DNA of 58,931 bases, taken from Phormidium sp. FACHB-1136 (lineage in GTDB: Bacteria > Cyanobacteriota > Cyanobacteriia > Phormidesmidales > Phormidesmidaceae). Where the stretch lies: assembly GCF_014697375.1 (NCBI RefSeq), contig NZ_JACJRS010000028.1:1-58931 (forward strand), read 5' to 3'. Made by a program: the position numbers and the translations under genes. Of the stretch, positions 9,369-17,115 are shown one piece after another; position 1 is the first letter of the stretch, and the number at the start of each line of letters is the position of its first letter. Under the pieces are notes generated by a model. It was given only the letters and a program-made list of their open reading frames with translations. It ran no database searches and was not told the DNA's origin.

Positions 9369-10286
9369 ATGGCTACCGTGACTCTTTTTGGCGTTCCCCA
9401 CGCCTACGAACGGACGACGGGCGGTGAAGCAACGCCGCTGGTGTTCGTCCATGGTTGGCTGCTCAGCCAGCACTATTGGCGGCCCCTGCTGCCCTACCTC
9501 AGCGATAACCATCCCTGCCTGTGCTACGACCTGCGCGGGTTTGGCCAATCGCGCCACCAGTTAGATCACTACGTCCCTGGCTTGCCCGCTGCCGCCGAGA
9601 CCCTGCCCACCAGCGCCTCTCCCTACGGCCTCGCCGCCTATGCCCGCGACCTGGGGGAACTGCTGCACCAGCTTGACCTCGGCCCGGTGTGGCTGGTGGG
9701 GCATTCCCTGGGGGGCAGCATTGCCCTGTGGGCGGCCCACTGCTACCCCGACCGGGTGAAGGGGGTAATCTGCCTCAACGCCGGGGGCGGGCTGTACCTA
9801 GAGCGAGAATTTAACCAATTTCGCCAGGTGGGACGACAAATTGTGCGATGGCGATCCCCCTGGTTGCGCTACGTTTTCCCCCTCTCCTGGGCCATGACAC
9901 GGGCCTCGGTGGTGCAGCCCTTGGCCTACCGCTGGGGCCATCAGCGGCTAAAGGATATGCTGGAGGCCGAGGCCGAGGCCGCCCTGGGTGCCCTGCTCGA
10001 ATCCACCACCGAAACGGAGGTACATTTACTGCCCCGCTTGGTGAGTGGCCTTCAGCAGCCCATCCACTTTCTGGCTGGGTGTCAAGATCCGGTGATGGAT
10101 CTGAAGTTTGTTCGTCACCTGGCGGGCTACATTCCCAGCGCCTCGGCGGGAGAATCGGCGGTCATTCCCATCGAAAACTGTGGCCATATGGCTATGCTAG
10201 AGCAACCCCAGGCGGTGGCCCAGGCCATCCTCGCCCTCACCCAGACCCAGACGGTGCCCACGGCGTCTGCCTTGCCAAGTCCCTAG
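9369..10286 (+). CDS. Alpha/beta hydrolase
   Basis: A 305-residue hydrolase of the alpha/beta fold. The oxyanion strand reads FVHGWLLSQHYW, the nucleophile elbow is GHSLGGS (Ser near residue 113), an acid is likely in AGCQDPVMDLKF, and the catalytic His is in NCGHMAMLEQP. The substrate cannot be told; relatives include esterases, haloperoxidase-like enzymes and C-C bond hydrolases. It follows the ACT protein by 14 bases and is likely in one operon with it. A copy of repeat family B lies about 50 bases after the stop. Confidence 0.88.
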   Translation: MATVTLFGVPHAYERTTGGEATPLVFVHGWLLSQHYWRPLLPYLSDNHPCLCYDLRGFGQSRHQLDHYVPGLPAAAETLPTSASPYGLAAYARDLGELLHQLDLGPVWLVGHSLGGSIALWAAHCYPDRVKGVICLNAGGGLYLEREFNQFRQVGRQIVRWRSPWLRYVFPLSWAMTRASVVQPLAYRWGHQRLKDMLEAEAEAALGALLESTTETEVHLLPRLVSGLQQPIHFLAGCQDPVMDLKFVRHLAGYIPSASAGESAVIPIENCGHMAMLEQPQAVAQAILALTQTQTVPTASALPSP

Positions 10287-10332
10287 CCTTTGAAACCAAA
10301 TCCGAGCCAGAAGACCCCGATCCCCAGGCCGA

Positions 10333-10400
10333 CAAACCTTAGGGGCGAGGTCTCCTCGCCCGCTGATACCGTGGGTCAGTAAGTCAGATTTAGGATGAAA
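10333..10400. repeat. Dispersed repeat, family B, copy 1
   Basis: This copy contains GGGCGAGGTCTCCTCGCCC, a perfect 8-bp stem with loop TCT, followed by GCTGATACC and a degenerate tail ending near TCAGATTTAGGATG. Related copies are at 26553-26625 and 53626-53690. It lies between convergent genes and the hairpin could help end transcription. Confidence 0.8.
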
Positions 10401-10418
10401 CCATCCGTCGATCAACGT

Positions 10419-10709
10419 TTAGCTCACGGAAAACGCAATCCCAAGGAGGATAGCCACAAACACCATTGCCCCTGCACCTAGAAAAAGATATTGCCGTTGC
10501 TGGCGTGGCGAAGGGTAGGTCGAGGGATAGACCTTAGGCTCGGTAGCAAAGTTATTAATCAACCCCTCATCATCGACCGTTGTACCCGGAATCGCAACGG
10601 ATTGAGTGTGTTGGGAATCATCATGATGGCGAATATTGGCCTGAACCTCGGCGGGGATTAGCTCACTACCATCACTACCTGATTTTGATTCTGAGTTTAG
10701 ATGAGTCAT
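10419..10709 (-). CDS. Small tail-anchored membrane protein of unknown function
   Basis: A 96-residue protein starting MTHLNSESK. The start at 10709 is chosen because GGAG lies five bases before it; the frame extends upstream to 10745 without a good ribosome binding site. The first 70 residues are polar and likely cytoplasmic. The C-terminus has one membrane helix (YLFLGAGAMVFVAILLGIAF), preceded by RQQRQ, so the protein would be anchored by its tail. No known domain is recognised. It is at the downstream end of the stress-type gene block. Confidence 0.6.
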   Translation of the reverse strand: MTHLNSESKSGSDGSELIPAEVQANIRHHDDSQHTQSVAIPGTTVDDEGLINNFATEPKVYPSTYPSPRQQRQYLFLGAGAMVFVAILLGIAFSVS

Positions 10710-10798
10710 GGCCTCTCCAGATTGGATATTTTTTGTGGCGAACAAAAAGCGGGTTACCCACGGGTCAATCGCGCTACCCCTCGCTCCCTGGAATAGGT

Positions 10799-11059
10799 CT
10801 AGGGAGCGGGCTTTCGGAGTTCTCGCTGAGAAGCGTTGTCAGTCAACCAGGGATAACCATCCTGCAACAGGGGCATCGCTTGATGGCAGTGGCTACAGCG
10901 CCAGTACACCTGATTAGATCGCGCATGGCGAAGCAAAATATTTGAGCAGCAGAGGCATAAATGTCTATCTCCTAGCGCCTGCGGCAGCTCAAACCTACTG
11001 GGGCATCTGTAGACTTTTGTGAGGGTAGAAACGGGCGTGATCAAGGCAGTGGTCATCAT
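10799..11059 (-). CDS. Small zinc-ribbon-like protein
   Basis: An 86-residue protein with two Cys pairs, CLCC near residue 36 and CSHC near 56, separated by about 17 residues and the sequence RSNQVYWR. This spacing fits a zinc ribbon, perhaps for nucleic acid or protein binding. Residues 1-25 include MMTTALITPVSTL and may be partly extra. The function is not recognised. It lies in the minus-strand stress-type block, 33 bases downstream of the GlsB-like gene. Confidence 0.5.
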   Translation of the reverse strand: MMTTALITPVSTLTKVYRCPSRFELPQALGDRHLCLCCSNILLRHARSNQVYWRCSHCHQAMPLLQDGYPWLTDNASQRELRKPAP

Positions 11060-11092
11060 AGTTCAGAGCTAAGGCTCTTCGTCGGCGAGGAT

Positions 11093-11362
11093 TTATGCAT
11101 TGCGATGGGATAGGGCACCATAGAGATAAATAGCGATAATGGCTCCCAAAACCGCAATAAACACCCCAACGATACTTAAACCCGGTGCGGTTAGTTGCAG
11201 GCTTCCAGTTTTCAAGAATAGGTGCAATGTGCCCCCAATGAAGGCCCCTACAATGCCCAAAACCATGGTAGCTAGCCAGTTTCCGCCTTGATAACCAGGA
11301 ACGATGGCCTTGGCAATTGCCCCTGCTAGCAGACCTAAAATAATCCAGGCGATGATGTTCAT
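11093..11362 (-). CDS. GlsB/YeaQ/YmgE family stress-response membrane protein
   Basis: An 89-residue protein with three predicted membrane helices: IIAWIILGLLAGAIAKAI, MVLGIVGAFIGGTL and IVGVFIAVLGAIIAIYLYG. The GLLAGAIAK and GIVGAFIGG motifs are typical of the transglycosylase-associated (GlsB/YeaQ) family, often induced by envelope or general stress. The molecular role is not settled in the family. Next upstream on the same strand is an lmo0937-type gene, 47 bases away, and the two probably belong to one regulon. Confidence 0.9.
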   Translation of the reverse strand: MNIIAWIILGLLAGAIAKAIVPGYQGGNWLATMVLGIVGAFIGGTLHLFLKTGSLQLTAPGLSIVGVFIAVLGAIIAIYLYGALSHRNA

Positions 11363-11409
11363 GATGGACTCCTTAAAAGTGTTAAATGGATGGATTTGAA
11401 GTCAAAAAA

Positions 11410-11565
11410 TCAAACGATTCGACGCCCGATTAGCAAGTTATAGACAATACCAATCAGGGCCAAAACTAGCAGTAGATGAATTAATCCACCGCCAATATTA
11501 ACCGCGAAGCCTAGCGCCCAAAGAATGACAAGGATAACGACGACAGTCCAGATGATATTCAACAT
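11410..11565 (-). CDS. lmo0937 family small membrane protein
   Basis: A 51-residue protein reading MLNIIWTVVVILVILWALGF at its start and ending LLIGRRIV. It has two hydrophobic helices joined by a Gly-rich turn (VNIGGGLIH). This matches the lmo0937 family of very short stress-associated membrane proteins. AGGAGAA lies eight bases upstream of the ATG. Its place between GlsB-like and CsbD-like genes is the usual company for this family. It is short and easily missed by gene callers. Confidence 0.85.
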   Translation of the reverse strand: MLNIIWTVVVILVILWALGFAVNIGGGLIHLLLVLALIGIVYNLLIGRRIV

Positions 11566-11670
11566 GTTTCTATTCTCCTGATGAGCCAGAATGAGCCATT
11601 AAGGGATGACAAAGGGATGACACAATGATTTAGTCTAGCGACATTTTCATTGATAACAGGCGATCATCCC

Positions 11671-12153
11671 TTACTTGAAGACGTCCTGAATCAGATCTTT
11701 GGCATCTTCCACTAAATTAAGACCTTGGCTTTCCGCTTGCTTTGCTTTACCCATGGTTTGATTGCTGGAATTTCCAGTGATATTTCCAACCGCTTCTTGG
11801 GCTTTGCCTTCAAGGTTTTTGGTAACGGCCTTAGCCCTACCCTTGAGCTGAAGTTGATCCTGGAGGTCTTCAGCCGTGTTACGAACCTGGCTTTCAGCCT
11901 GCTTGGCTTTCCCCATGATCTGATCCTTCGGATCTCCGGTGAGGTTGCCCATGGCTTCTTGAGCCTTGCCTTCAAGATCTTTGGCCATGGTCTCAACTCG
12001 ATTTGCCATCGCCAGTTGAAGTGGGCTAGCGACCTGGACGGGCAAGGTGGCCGCAAAGACCTTAGCGGTACCCACATTAAGCACCACTGCGGTTGTCAAC
12101 AGAACTGTTAACGTCATCATTGCAAAAAGACTGAAAATTCGTCGAAATAACAT
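11671..12153 (-). CDS. Exported protein with two CsbD-like modules
   Basis: A 160-residue protein. The first about 35 residues form a Sec-type signal peptide (RRIFSLFAMMTLTVLLTTAV, with cleavage likely after KVFA). Two CsbD-like modules follow, about 56-104 and 108-156. Each holds the series LEGKAQEA(M/V)GN(L/I)TG and MGKAKQAESQ. CsbD proteins are small stress-induced proteins, usually cytoplasmic and of unknown mechanism. Here the export signal points to the periplasm or cell surface. The two modules are also similar at the DNA level, so the gene grew by internal duplication. AGGATA precedes the ATG. A diverged paralogue lies directly upstream, 35 bases away. Confidence 0.85.
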   Translation of the reverse strand: MLFRRIFSLFAMMTLTVLLTTAVVLNVGTAKVFAATLPVQVASPLQLAMANRVETMAKDLEGKAQEAMGNLTGDPKDQIMGKAKQAESQVRNTAEDLQDQLQLKGRAKAVTKNLEGKAQEAVGNITGNSSNQTMGKAKQAESQGLNLVEDAKDLIQDVFK

Positions 12154-12188
12154 TGGTTTTATCCTAATAGAATGTTATCGGTGAACAA

Positions 12189-12554
12189 TTAAAACGTGAG
12201 CCATCCAACATTGCCCTTTAGACCTCCAGATCGCTTCATTTTGTCTGTCTTCTGGGTCTTGTATTTGTCAGTTATAGGGTCAACCGCTGTTTGAGATTGG
12301 CCTTCCAGTTTTTTGGTGATGGCTTCAGCGATGCCCTTAATCCGAGGCAAATCGTTTCCATCTTCAGCGGCATTATGAACCTGACCTTCGGCCTGCTTGG
12401 CTGAAATCTGGGCCTGACTCTGACTCACAAACTGCGTGGGCAAGGTTGCCGCTAGGGCGTTTGTGTTGCCAAAGTTAAACACTACCGTAGCTATCAACAT
12501 AATCGTTGCAACTACAACAAACAAGAAACTAAAAACTCGTCGATAAGACGCCAT
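12189..12554 (-). CDS. Exported, degenerate CsbD-like protein
   Basis: A 121-residue paralogue of the double-CsbD protein just downstream. The signal peptide is similar (RRVFSFLFVVVATIMLIATV, cleavage likely near ALAA). Remnants of the modules are seen as ISAKQAEGQVHNAAED and ITKKLEGQSQTAVDPITD, but the core GN(L/I)TG motif is lost and the C-terminus (KGNVGWLTF) is unlike the family. It may be a decaying copy or one that has changed role. AAGGAAA lies close to the ATG, so it can be translated. No stop or frameshift is needed to explain the frame. Confidence 0.7.
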   Translation of the reverse strand: MASYRRVFSFLFVVVATIMLIATVVFNFGNTNALAATLPTQFVSQSQAQISAKQAEGQVHNAAEDGNDLPRIKGIAEAITKKLEGQSQTAVDPITDKYKTQKTDKMKRSGGLKGNVGWLTF

Positions 12555-12673
12555 TGTTTCCTTAGATAAACTTCGTTTCGACTTAAGTAACGGCTCTTAC
12601 AAAAGTCTAAGAGGAAGGGGAGGAATGAATCATGGGAGTCGCGTTTTTTCAATCCTCCCGTCTGTCAGATTCA

Positions 12674-13066
12674 TTAATCTGGCTTGATTTCCGTGTTGTT
12701 ATTCACCAATTCAATGCCCTCTACTTCCATAGCGAGGGGTTGAATTCTATCAAATTGCTCTTGGCTCTTCACGGTTCCTGTAACGGTTGCCGTTTTTGCT
12801 TCCACATCAACATTGACGGCCAATCGGCTATCTGGCAAATTACTTTCTAGTAGGTTGCGAACGTCAACGGCTAAATCGCCCGACAGGGGCTGTTCTCCCT
12901 CGACCATAGTGGTTAGACTGTCACGCTGTTCACGGGCACGAGCATCGGACTCTCGTTGGTCGCTGCGTACACCACCATCGGTATCGCTGGCCTCAGGGTT
13001 TTGACTACAAGCGTTAGCCCCAAGGAATAGCAGACTGCCTAGGATAAGCGGAATAATTTTCTTCAT
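12674..13066 (-). CDS. BON domain lipoprotein
   Basis: A 130-residue protein starting MKKIIPLILGSLLFLGANAC, a lipoprotein-type signal with a likely modified Cys at residue 20. The start at 13066 has AGAAGG at a good distance; the open frame reaches 13156 but the extra part is unlike a signal. Residues about 65-128 form one BON domain (VRNLLESNLPD, then TATVTGTVKSQEQFDRI and a Val/Asn-rich end). BON proteins such as OsmY bind membranes and protect the envelope under osmotic stress. Between signal and domain is a charged linker with RESDARAREQRD. It fits the surrounding stress-type genes. Confidence 0.85.
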   Translation of the reverse strand: MKKIIPLILGSLLFLGANACSQNPEASDTDGGVRSDQRESDARAREQRDSLTTMVEGEQPLSGDLAVDVRNLLESNLPDSRLAVNVDVEAKTATVTGTVKSQEQFDRIQPLAMEVEGIELVNNNTEIKPD

Positions 13067-13219
13067 GATCAAAACCTTCTTTTTATGAATCGATGGGCAA
13101 GCAGAAAGCAACCAGAAATCTATTGGACTAGCAAGGAATGCCCCCCTTGGCAGCATCCCTAGCGCCTAAATTCGATTCCTGCTCAGCATTCCAACTAAAC
13201 TGGATATCGATGCAATCGA

Positions 13220-13891
13220 TTAAAATCGCCCCGATGAAACCCCTTTCGTCCCACGAGGCTCCGTTCGATGTGGGGGCGGAGCATTGGGGTTTTCAGGATT
13301 CATGCCAACTGTAGCGGACTGATTATAAAGGCGATACACTTCCCATTCACGAACGCCTTGATCCCGTAGGATAGGTTCAGCCAGGGCAATGTCGCTTTCT
13401 GTGCCATCTACAATGATGAGATAATGGCCATGAATCACTTTATCGTTGTAGAGCTTGGCCCGATCTTCAGGAATGCCTAGGCCAATTAAGCCACCGAGTA
13501 AACTTCCGGTAGCGACACCGATGACCCCACCCGCCACGGTGGTCGCGATGGCCGTGGCGACCACCCCAGCCAACATAATGGGGCCAACGCCAGGAATGGC
13601 CAATGTCCCTAGGCCCACCAGGAGACCCGTTAGACCACCGACCGCACCGCCAGCAACCCCCCCCGTTGCTGCTCCATCATCGGCATGGGTATCGTCGTCC
13701 TGGATGGCTTGGATATCTTGAAGTTGAACATCTCTCCCTTGCCCAGAACGATTTAAATCTTCTGAGTCCTGGCCAATCACGGATACGCGGGCCATGGCAT
13801 AGCCTATCCCTTGAAGCTTTCTTAAAGCTTGCTCGGTAGAGTGATAGTCGGGAAAGACACCAATGGCACGTTTGTTTTCTAAAGCAGCCAT
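13220..13891 (-). CDS. YflT-like general stress protein with a Gly-rich hydrophobic centre
   Basis: A 223-residue protein. Residues about 8-45 (RAIGVFPDYHSTEQALRKL) begin a YflT/general stress protein 17M-like fold. Residues 75-145 are very rich in Gly, Ala and Val (GGVAGGAVGGLTGLLVGLG and further on), probably forming two membrane hairpins. The fold then resumes with HYLIIVDGTESDIALAEPIL and VREWEVYRL. The C-terminal 30 residues are disordered and rich in Pro, Asn and Arg. The same split design is seen in the protein at 42865-43374. Function unknown; family members are linked to stress. Confidence 0.75.
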   Translation of the reverse strand: MAALENKRAIGVFPDYHSTEQALRKLQGIGYAMARVSVIGQDSEDLNRSGQGRDVQLQDIQAIQDDDTHADDGAATGGVAGGAVGGLTGLLVGLGTLAIPGVGPIMLAGVVATAIATTVAGGVIGVATGSLLGGLIGLGIPEDRAKLYNDKVIHGHYLIIVDGTESDIALAEPILRDQGVREWEVYRLYNQSATVGMNPENPNAPPPHRTEPRGTKGVSSGRF

Positions 13892-14012
13892 GTTATGTTC
13901 CTATTCATTGAATGTTGATATGGATATTGAAATGTCTGAGTGCTTGCTATGGGTTGGGTGTAGCGCTGGCCAAACCCAACCCATAAACTAAGCCCTGACG
14001 GGCGATGACTCT

Positions 14013-14195
14013 TTAGTCAATGGCTTCTTTGGCTTCATCCTTGACATCTTCAATGGCATTTTCGAGTTTGGCCTCGACCTGCTTTGCTTTGCCTTTAGCC
14101 TGGGCTTCGTGGTTGCCCGTTAGATCGCCAACCGCTTCTTCAATTTTGCCTTCAACATTCTTGGAGGCCGCTTTTGCTCTGTTTTTAACGTTCAT
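14013..14195 (-). CDS. CsbD family protein
   Basis: A 60-residue cytoplasmic CsbD-like protein with no export signal: MNVKNRAKAASKNVEGKIEE, then AVGDLTGNHEAQAKGKAKQV and a helical acidic end. It has the standard family length. CsbD expression in other bacteria depends on general stress regulators. It is the simple form of the fold found doubled and exported in the gene at 11671-12153. An AT-rich region of about 290 bases precedes it. Confidence 0.9.
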   Translation of the reverse strand: MNVKNRAKAASKNVEGKIEEAVGDLTGNHEAQAKGKAKQVEAKLENAIEDVKDEAKEAID

Positions 14196-14486
14196 GATTA
14201 AATTCCTTGTTCAGTACATGCAGGCTAATTGGAACGTCTCAATCCATTTAGGCCATGGATATACTATGTCAAGTGGATGTTGTATTTCATGTATGATTTG
14301 ATTGATGGGACTTTCCCATGGCAATTATTGTTGTTATACTTAATCTTTTTGTCGCATTCAAAATTCTTGATGCATGAATGGTCATGCAATGAATCAAGGT
14401 CTGGCGCAATAACGTGTTGAGGCAATATCTAATGGCGATGTATAGTATGTTGTTGATTTTTTGAAAAGATTTATCGCATCAGAAAA
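14196..14486. other. AT-rich intergenic region with a hairpin
   Basis: The region is much richer in A and T than its surroundings and has no convincing gene. It holds a perfect 7-bp inverted repeat, TGCATGA-ATGG-TCATGCA, at 14371-14388, flanked by CTTGA and TCAAG. It lies downstream of the desaturase-like gene and upstream of the csbD gene, so it may hold a promoter for the latter. Confidence 0.55.
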
Positions 14487-15278
14487 TCATGGGCGACCAT
14501 TGCCACCCGTGTTGTCTGACCTAAAAATGTTTAGGGTGTCAGTATACTTGGGATCTTGGGTGCCCAGCAGTCGATCCCAAAAGGTAAAGTACAGCCCAAA
14601 GTGAACTGTATATTTAAGGTGATGAATAGAGTGATGGGCTGGGCCAATGACCCATTGCCCTAGCCAGTGGTGGGGGAAAGATACCGGAAGGTGATCGGTA
14701 CCCAGATGATTTAGGACGGCCCACACGGTCATGGTGCTTAAGACCGCCACTAAGGTAATAAAATGCAGCGGAATCGTGAAAATAATGCCCATTAAAAATA
14801 GGGATTGTACGACCGCCTCTAGGGGGTCAAAGGCAAAGGATGTCCAGGGGGTGGGGTAGCGTGATCGATGGTGTCCCTGGTGTACCCAAGGAAAAAGCCG
14901 AGGGTGATGAAAGAGGCGATGGGTAAAGTAAAAGTAGGTATCTTGTAGCATCAGCACCACCCCATAACTGAGGCCCAAATACCACAGCCCATAGCGATAG
15001 GGGTCAGTGTATAGGCGAGTGAAGCCCTGATCGTAGGCGGAGAAAATTAGGGCGGCGGCTAGGGCAAACACCGCTGCCGATAACACCGAGAGTTTAATAT
15101 CGTGGCCAATGATGCGCCAGGAAGGAGGGCGATGGGGCCGTTGATGGTTCACAAACCACTGACTGAGCGGGGCATAAAAGAACCCGTAGGTGGCCCCCGC
15201 CACTAAGAAATACCGCAGCAAAATGATGCCAAAAAAGGCAATCATATAAAACTCAAACGAGTGGCTCCTTAGTTCCAT
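14487..15278 (-). CDS. Sterol desaturase / fatty acid hydroxylase family membrane enzyme
   Basis: A 263-residue di-iron membrane enzyme, starting MELRSHSFEF. The His clusters that bind iron are present: HRLFHH, HQGHH and HHSIHH, plus NHLGTDH. Four or more hydrophobic helices surround them. The family hydroxylates or desaturates lipids such as carotenoids, sterols or fatty acids; the substrate here is unknown. An earlier ATG at 15311 would overlap the upstream PRC-barrel gene by 20 bases, while the chosen start leaves 13 bases between them. The two genes are therefore probably co-transcribed, which links lipid modification with the stress block. Confidence 0.85.
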   Translation of the reverse strand: MELRSHSFEFYMIAFFGIILLRYFLVAGATYGFFYAPLSQWFVNHQRPHRPPSWRIIGHDIKLSVLSAAVFALAAALIFSAYDQGFTRLYTDPYRYGLWYLGLSYGVVLMLQDTYFYFTHRLFHHPRLFPWVHQGHHRSRYPTPWTSFAFDPLEAVVQSLFLMGIIFTIPLHFITLVAVLSTMTVWAVLNHLGTDHLPVSFPHHWLGQWVIGPAHHSIHHLKYTVHFGLYFTFWDRLLGTQDPKYTDTLNIFRSDNTGGNGRP

Positions 15279-15291
15279 ACCAAGTACCGAG

Positions 15292-16914
15292 TTACAGTGC
15301 GGCGGTACCAACCTGGGGAGCCCGCAAGTTCTCTAGGGAGATCTGGGGTTTGTCGGTATAAACCGAGTTGAGGAGTAGGTCAAGCACCTGGGCTTGGCGG
15401 GCGCTGGCAATGGCCTGATGGGTAATTAACTCACCCACATTGAGGATCACCTCATCCTGCTGCCCCAGAATAACCCGCGTGACCGGACGGCCCAAGGCCC
15501 CTTTAATTCGTTTGTCCTCAAAAGCCTGGGTACTGCGGCTCTGGACGGCGTTGGCCGTCTCTTTGACCTGACTCCACAGCCCCTTGGCCCCCACCTGCAT
15601 CTGCTCACCCGCCCGATGGAGGTGCTCGCCTGTGGTCTGGCTGGTGCCTTGGAGATGATCGACCGCCAGGGTGATGGCGCTGCTAGACCGGGATTGCAAC
15701 GCTTCCCCGGCAGATAGCCCAACCGCCTGGAGTAACAACCGCTCCCGGTGAGTTGCCTTGGCCCGCTCGATCACCTCAGGGGTCACAATTTGGCCTGGGG
15801 CGGCAATAATCGAACCCTCTTCGCTCCGCACTAGGTGTTGTACACGCCGACCCTCGGTTTGCTCAACGCCGAAACCCGCGATGGCATCACCCAGTCGCGC
15901 TTTCCATGGGGCGAGTCGGCGGCCTCCGGTGGCCCGATAGAGCTGATCCAAAATCCCCAGGGCTTCAGCGGCAGCGACAATAGCCTGGGTAACGGGTTGC
16001 CCTGCCAACACCAGGGATTCTCCGCCGGGGGCCATCACATCCTGCTGAGCAGTTTGGCCGATCACAAAGGCTTTTTGGGCCGCAGGGTCAACCATGGCGT
16101 TGGTGATGGAAGCGGCGGTATGGCGATCTAGGTCGTGGAATTGTTCCCCCGTGATTTGCGTGGTCTCTTGCCATTTATCGCTAGCGGTTTGGCCGAGGTT
16201 GTTTAGTTGTTCCCCCGTCACTTGCGTGGTCTCTTGCCACGTATCGCTAGCCGTTTGGCCCCACTCATGGAGCCGTTCGCCCGTAGCTTGGGCCGTTTCG
16301 TGAAATTGATGGCTGGCGGATTGGCCGAGGTCGTGCAGTTGTTCCCCCGTCACCTGGGCGGTTTCCTGCAACTGGTCGCCAACGGTTTGCATGGCACCCC
16401 TCAGCCCGCCGATCTGTTCTTCCATCAACTGGGCCGTTTGAACGGGTACAAAGGCCACATCTCGGCCAATTTTAAGGGTCTCGATGGCTGGCACAAAAGA
16501 GCGCCCGGAGTAGGCATCGGCAAAGAGCCCACCGGAGACCTCATAGCCCTCGACTTTGCCATTGGCCTCGTCAACGTAAAGGTCAACAATCACCCCTAAA
16601 TCGCGCCCATCCATCGTGAGAATGCGAGTGCCTTTGAGGACAGTATTGTGATCAAGAATGGGGCCAACGGCAGGTAGGTTATGGGCATTGACGATGGCCC
16701 CCTTCGACGAGGTAATCACCGCATCAACCCCAATGGCCTGCACATCGCTGAGGAGCAGCACTTGAGCACGCTTAAACCAGCCTGCCTCTTGAACTAAAAA
16801 CCCCAGCAGTTGATTACTCTCTTGGTCAAAGATTAAGTCCTTAACCACCTCAAACTTTTCTCCAGCGTCATAGGAGACAATGGACTTGCCGATTAACTCT
16901 CTACCTTTAAACAT
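15292..16914 (-). CDS. PRC-barrel protein with 22-residue amphipathic repeats
   Basis: A 540-residue protein. Residues about 1-75 (MFKGRELIGKSIVSYDAGEK, then VVKDLIFDQE) and 95-160 (LKGTRILTMDGRDLGVIVDL) are two PRC-barrel domains. Residues about 189-265 hold near-perfect 22-residue repeats of the type TGEQLHDLGQTASDKWQETT, predicted to be helical and amphipathic like LEA or apolipoprotein repeats. The rest (about 270-540) is Ala/Gln-rich and contains two more sections with VTQAIVAAAEALG and VTRVILGQQDEVILNVGE, each followed by an I-x-x-A-x-x pattern, plus another TGEHLHRAGEQM. No enzyme motif is seen. A stress or surface-associated role is inferred only from the domains and neighbours. Confidence 0.75.
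   Translation of the reverse strand: MFKGRELIGKSIVSYDAGEKFEVVKDLIFDQESNQLLGFLVQEAGWFKRAQVLLLSDVQAIGVDAVITSSKGAIVNAHNLPAVGPILDHNTVLKGTRILTMDGRDLGVIVDLYVDEANGKVEGYEVSGGLFADAYSGRSFVPAIETLKIGRDVAFVPVQTAQLMEEQIGGLRGAMQTVGDQLQETAQVTGEQLHDLGQSASHQFHETAQATGERLHEWGQTASDTWQETTQVTGEQLNNLGQTASDKWQETTQITGEQFHDLDRHTAASITNAMVDPAAQKAFVIGQTAQQDVMAPGGESLVLAGQPVTQAIVAAAEALGILDQLYRATGGRRLAPWKARLGDAIAGFGVEQTEGRRVQHLVRSEEGSIIAAPGQIVTPEVIERAKATHRERLLLQAVGLSAGEALQSRSSSAITLAVDHLQGTSQTTGEHLHRAGEQMQVGAKGLWSQVKETANAVQSRSTQAFEDKRIKGALGRPVTRVILGQQDEVILNVGELITHQAIASARQAQVLDLLLNSVYTDKPQISLENLRAPQVGTAAL
16120..16350 (-). repeat. 66-bp tandem repeats inside the PRC-barrel gene
   Basis: About three and a half units of 66 bases encode the repeated TGEQLHDLGQ/TASDKWQETTQ block. 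Unit starts on the minus strand are near 16350, 16284, 16218 and 16152. The third-codon differences among units are few, which suggests recent expansion or gene conversion. Confidence 0.8.
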
Positions 16915-17115
16915 GATCTAAAATCCTTTTTATTAAGCTTGAATCGGTCACAGTATTAACAATTCGCTTCAAGGGTTTGAAGCTATGAAGAGACCTAGTC
17001 GTCAACACTGGCTAAGTGACTAATCTACGTGGTTGATTTGTGATTAATTAGCGGCAGGTCTGCGGGATTATGTCCTTCTGACAATTGTGCCGATAGCGGT
17101 TAATTGCCCCCGCCC

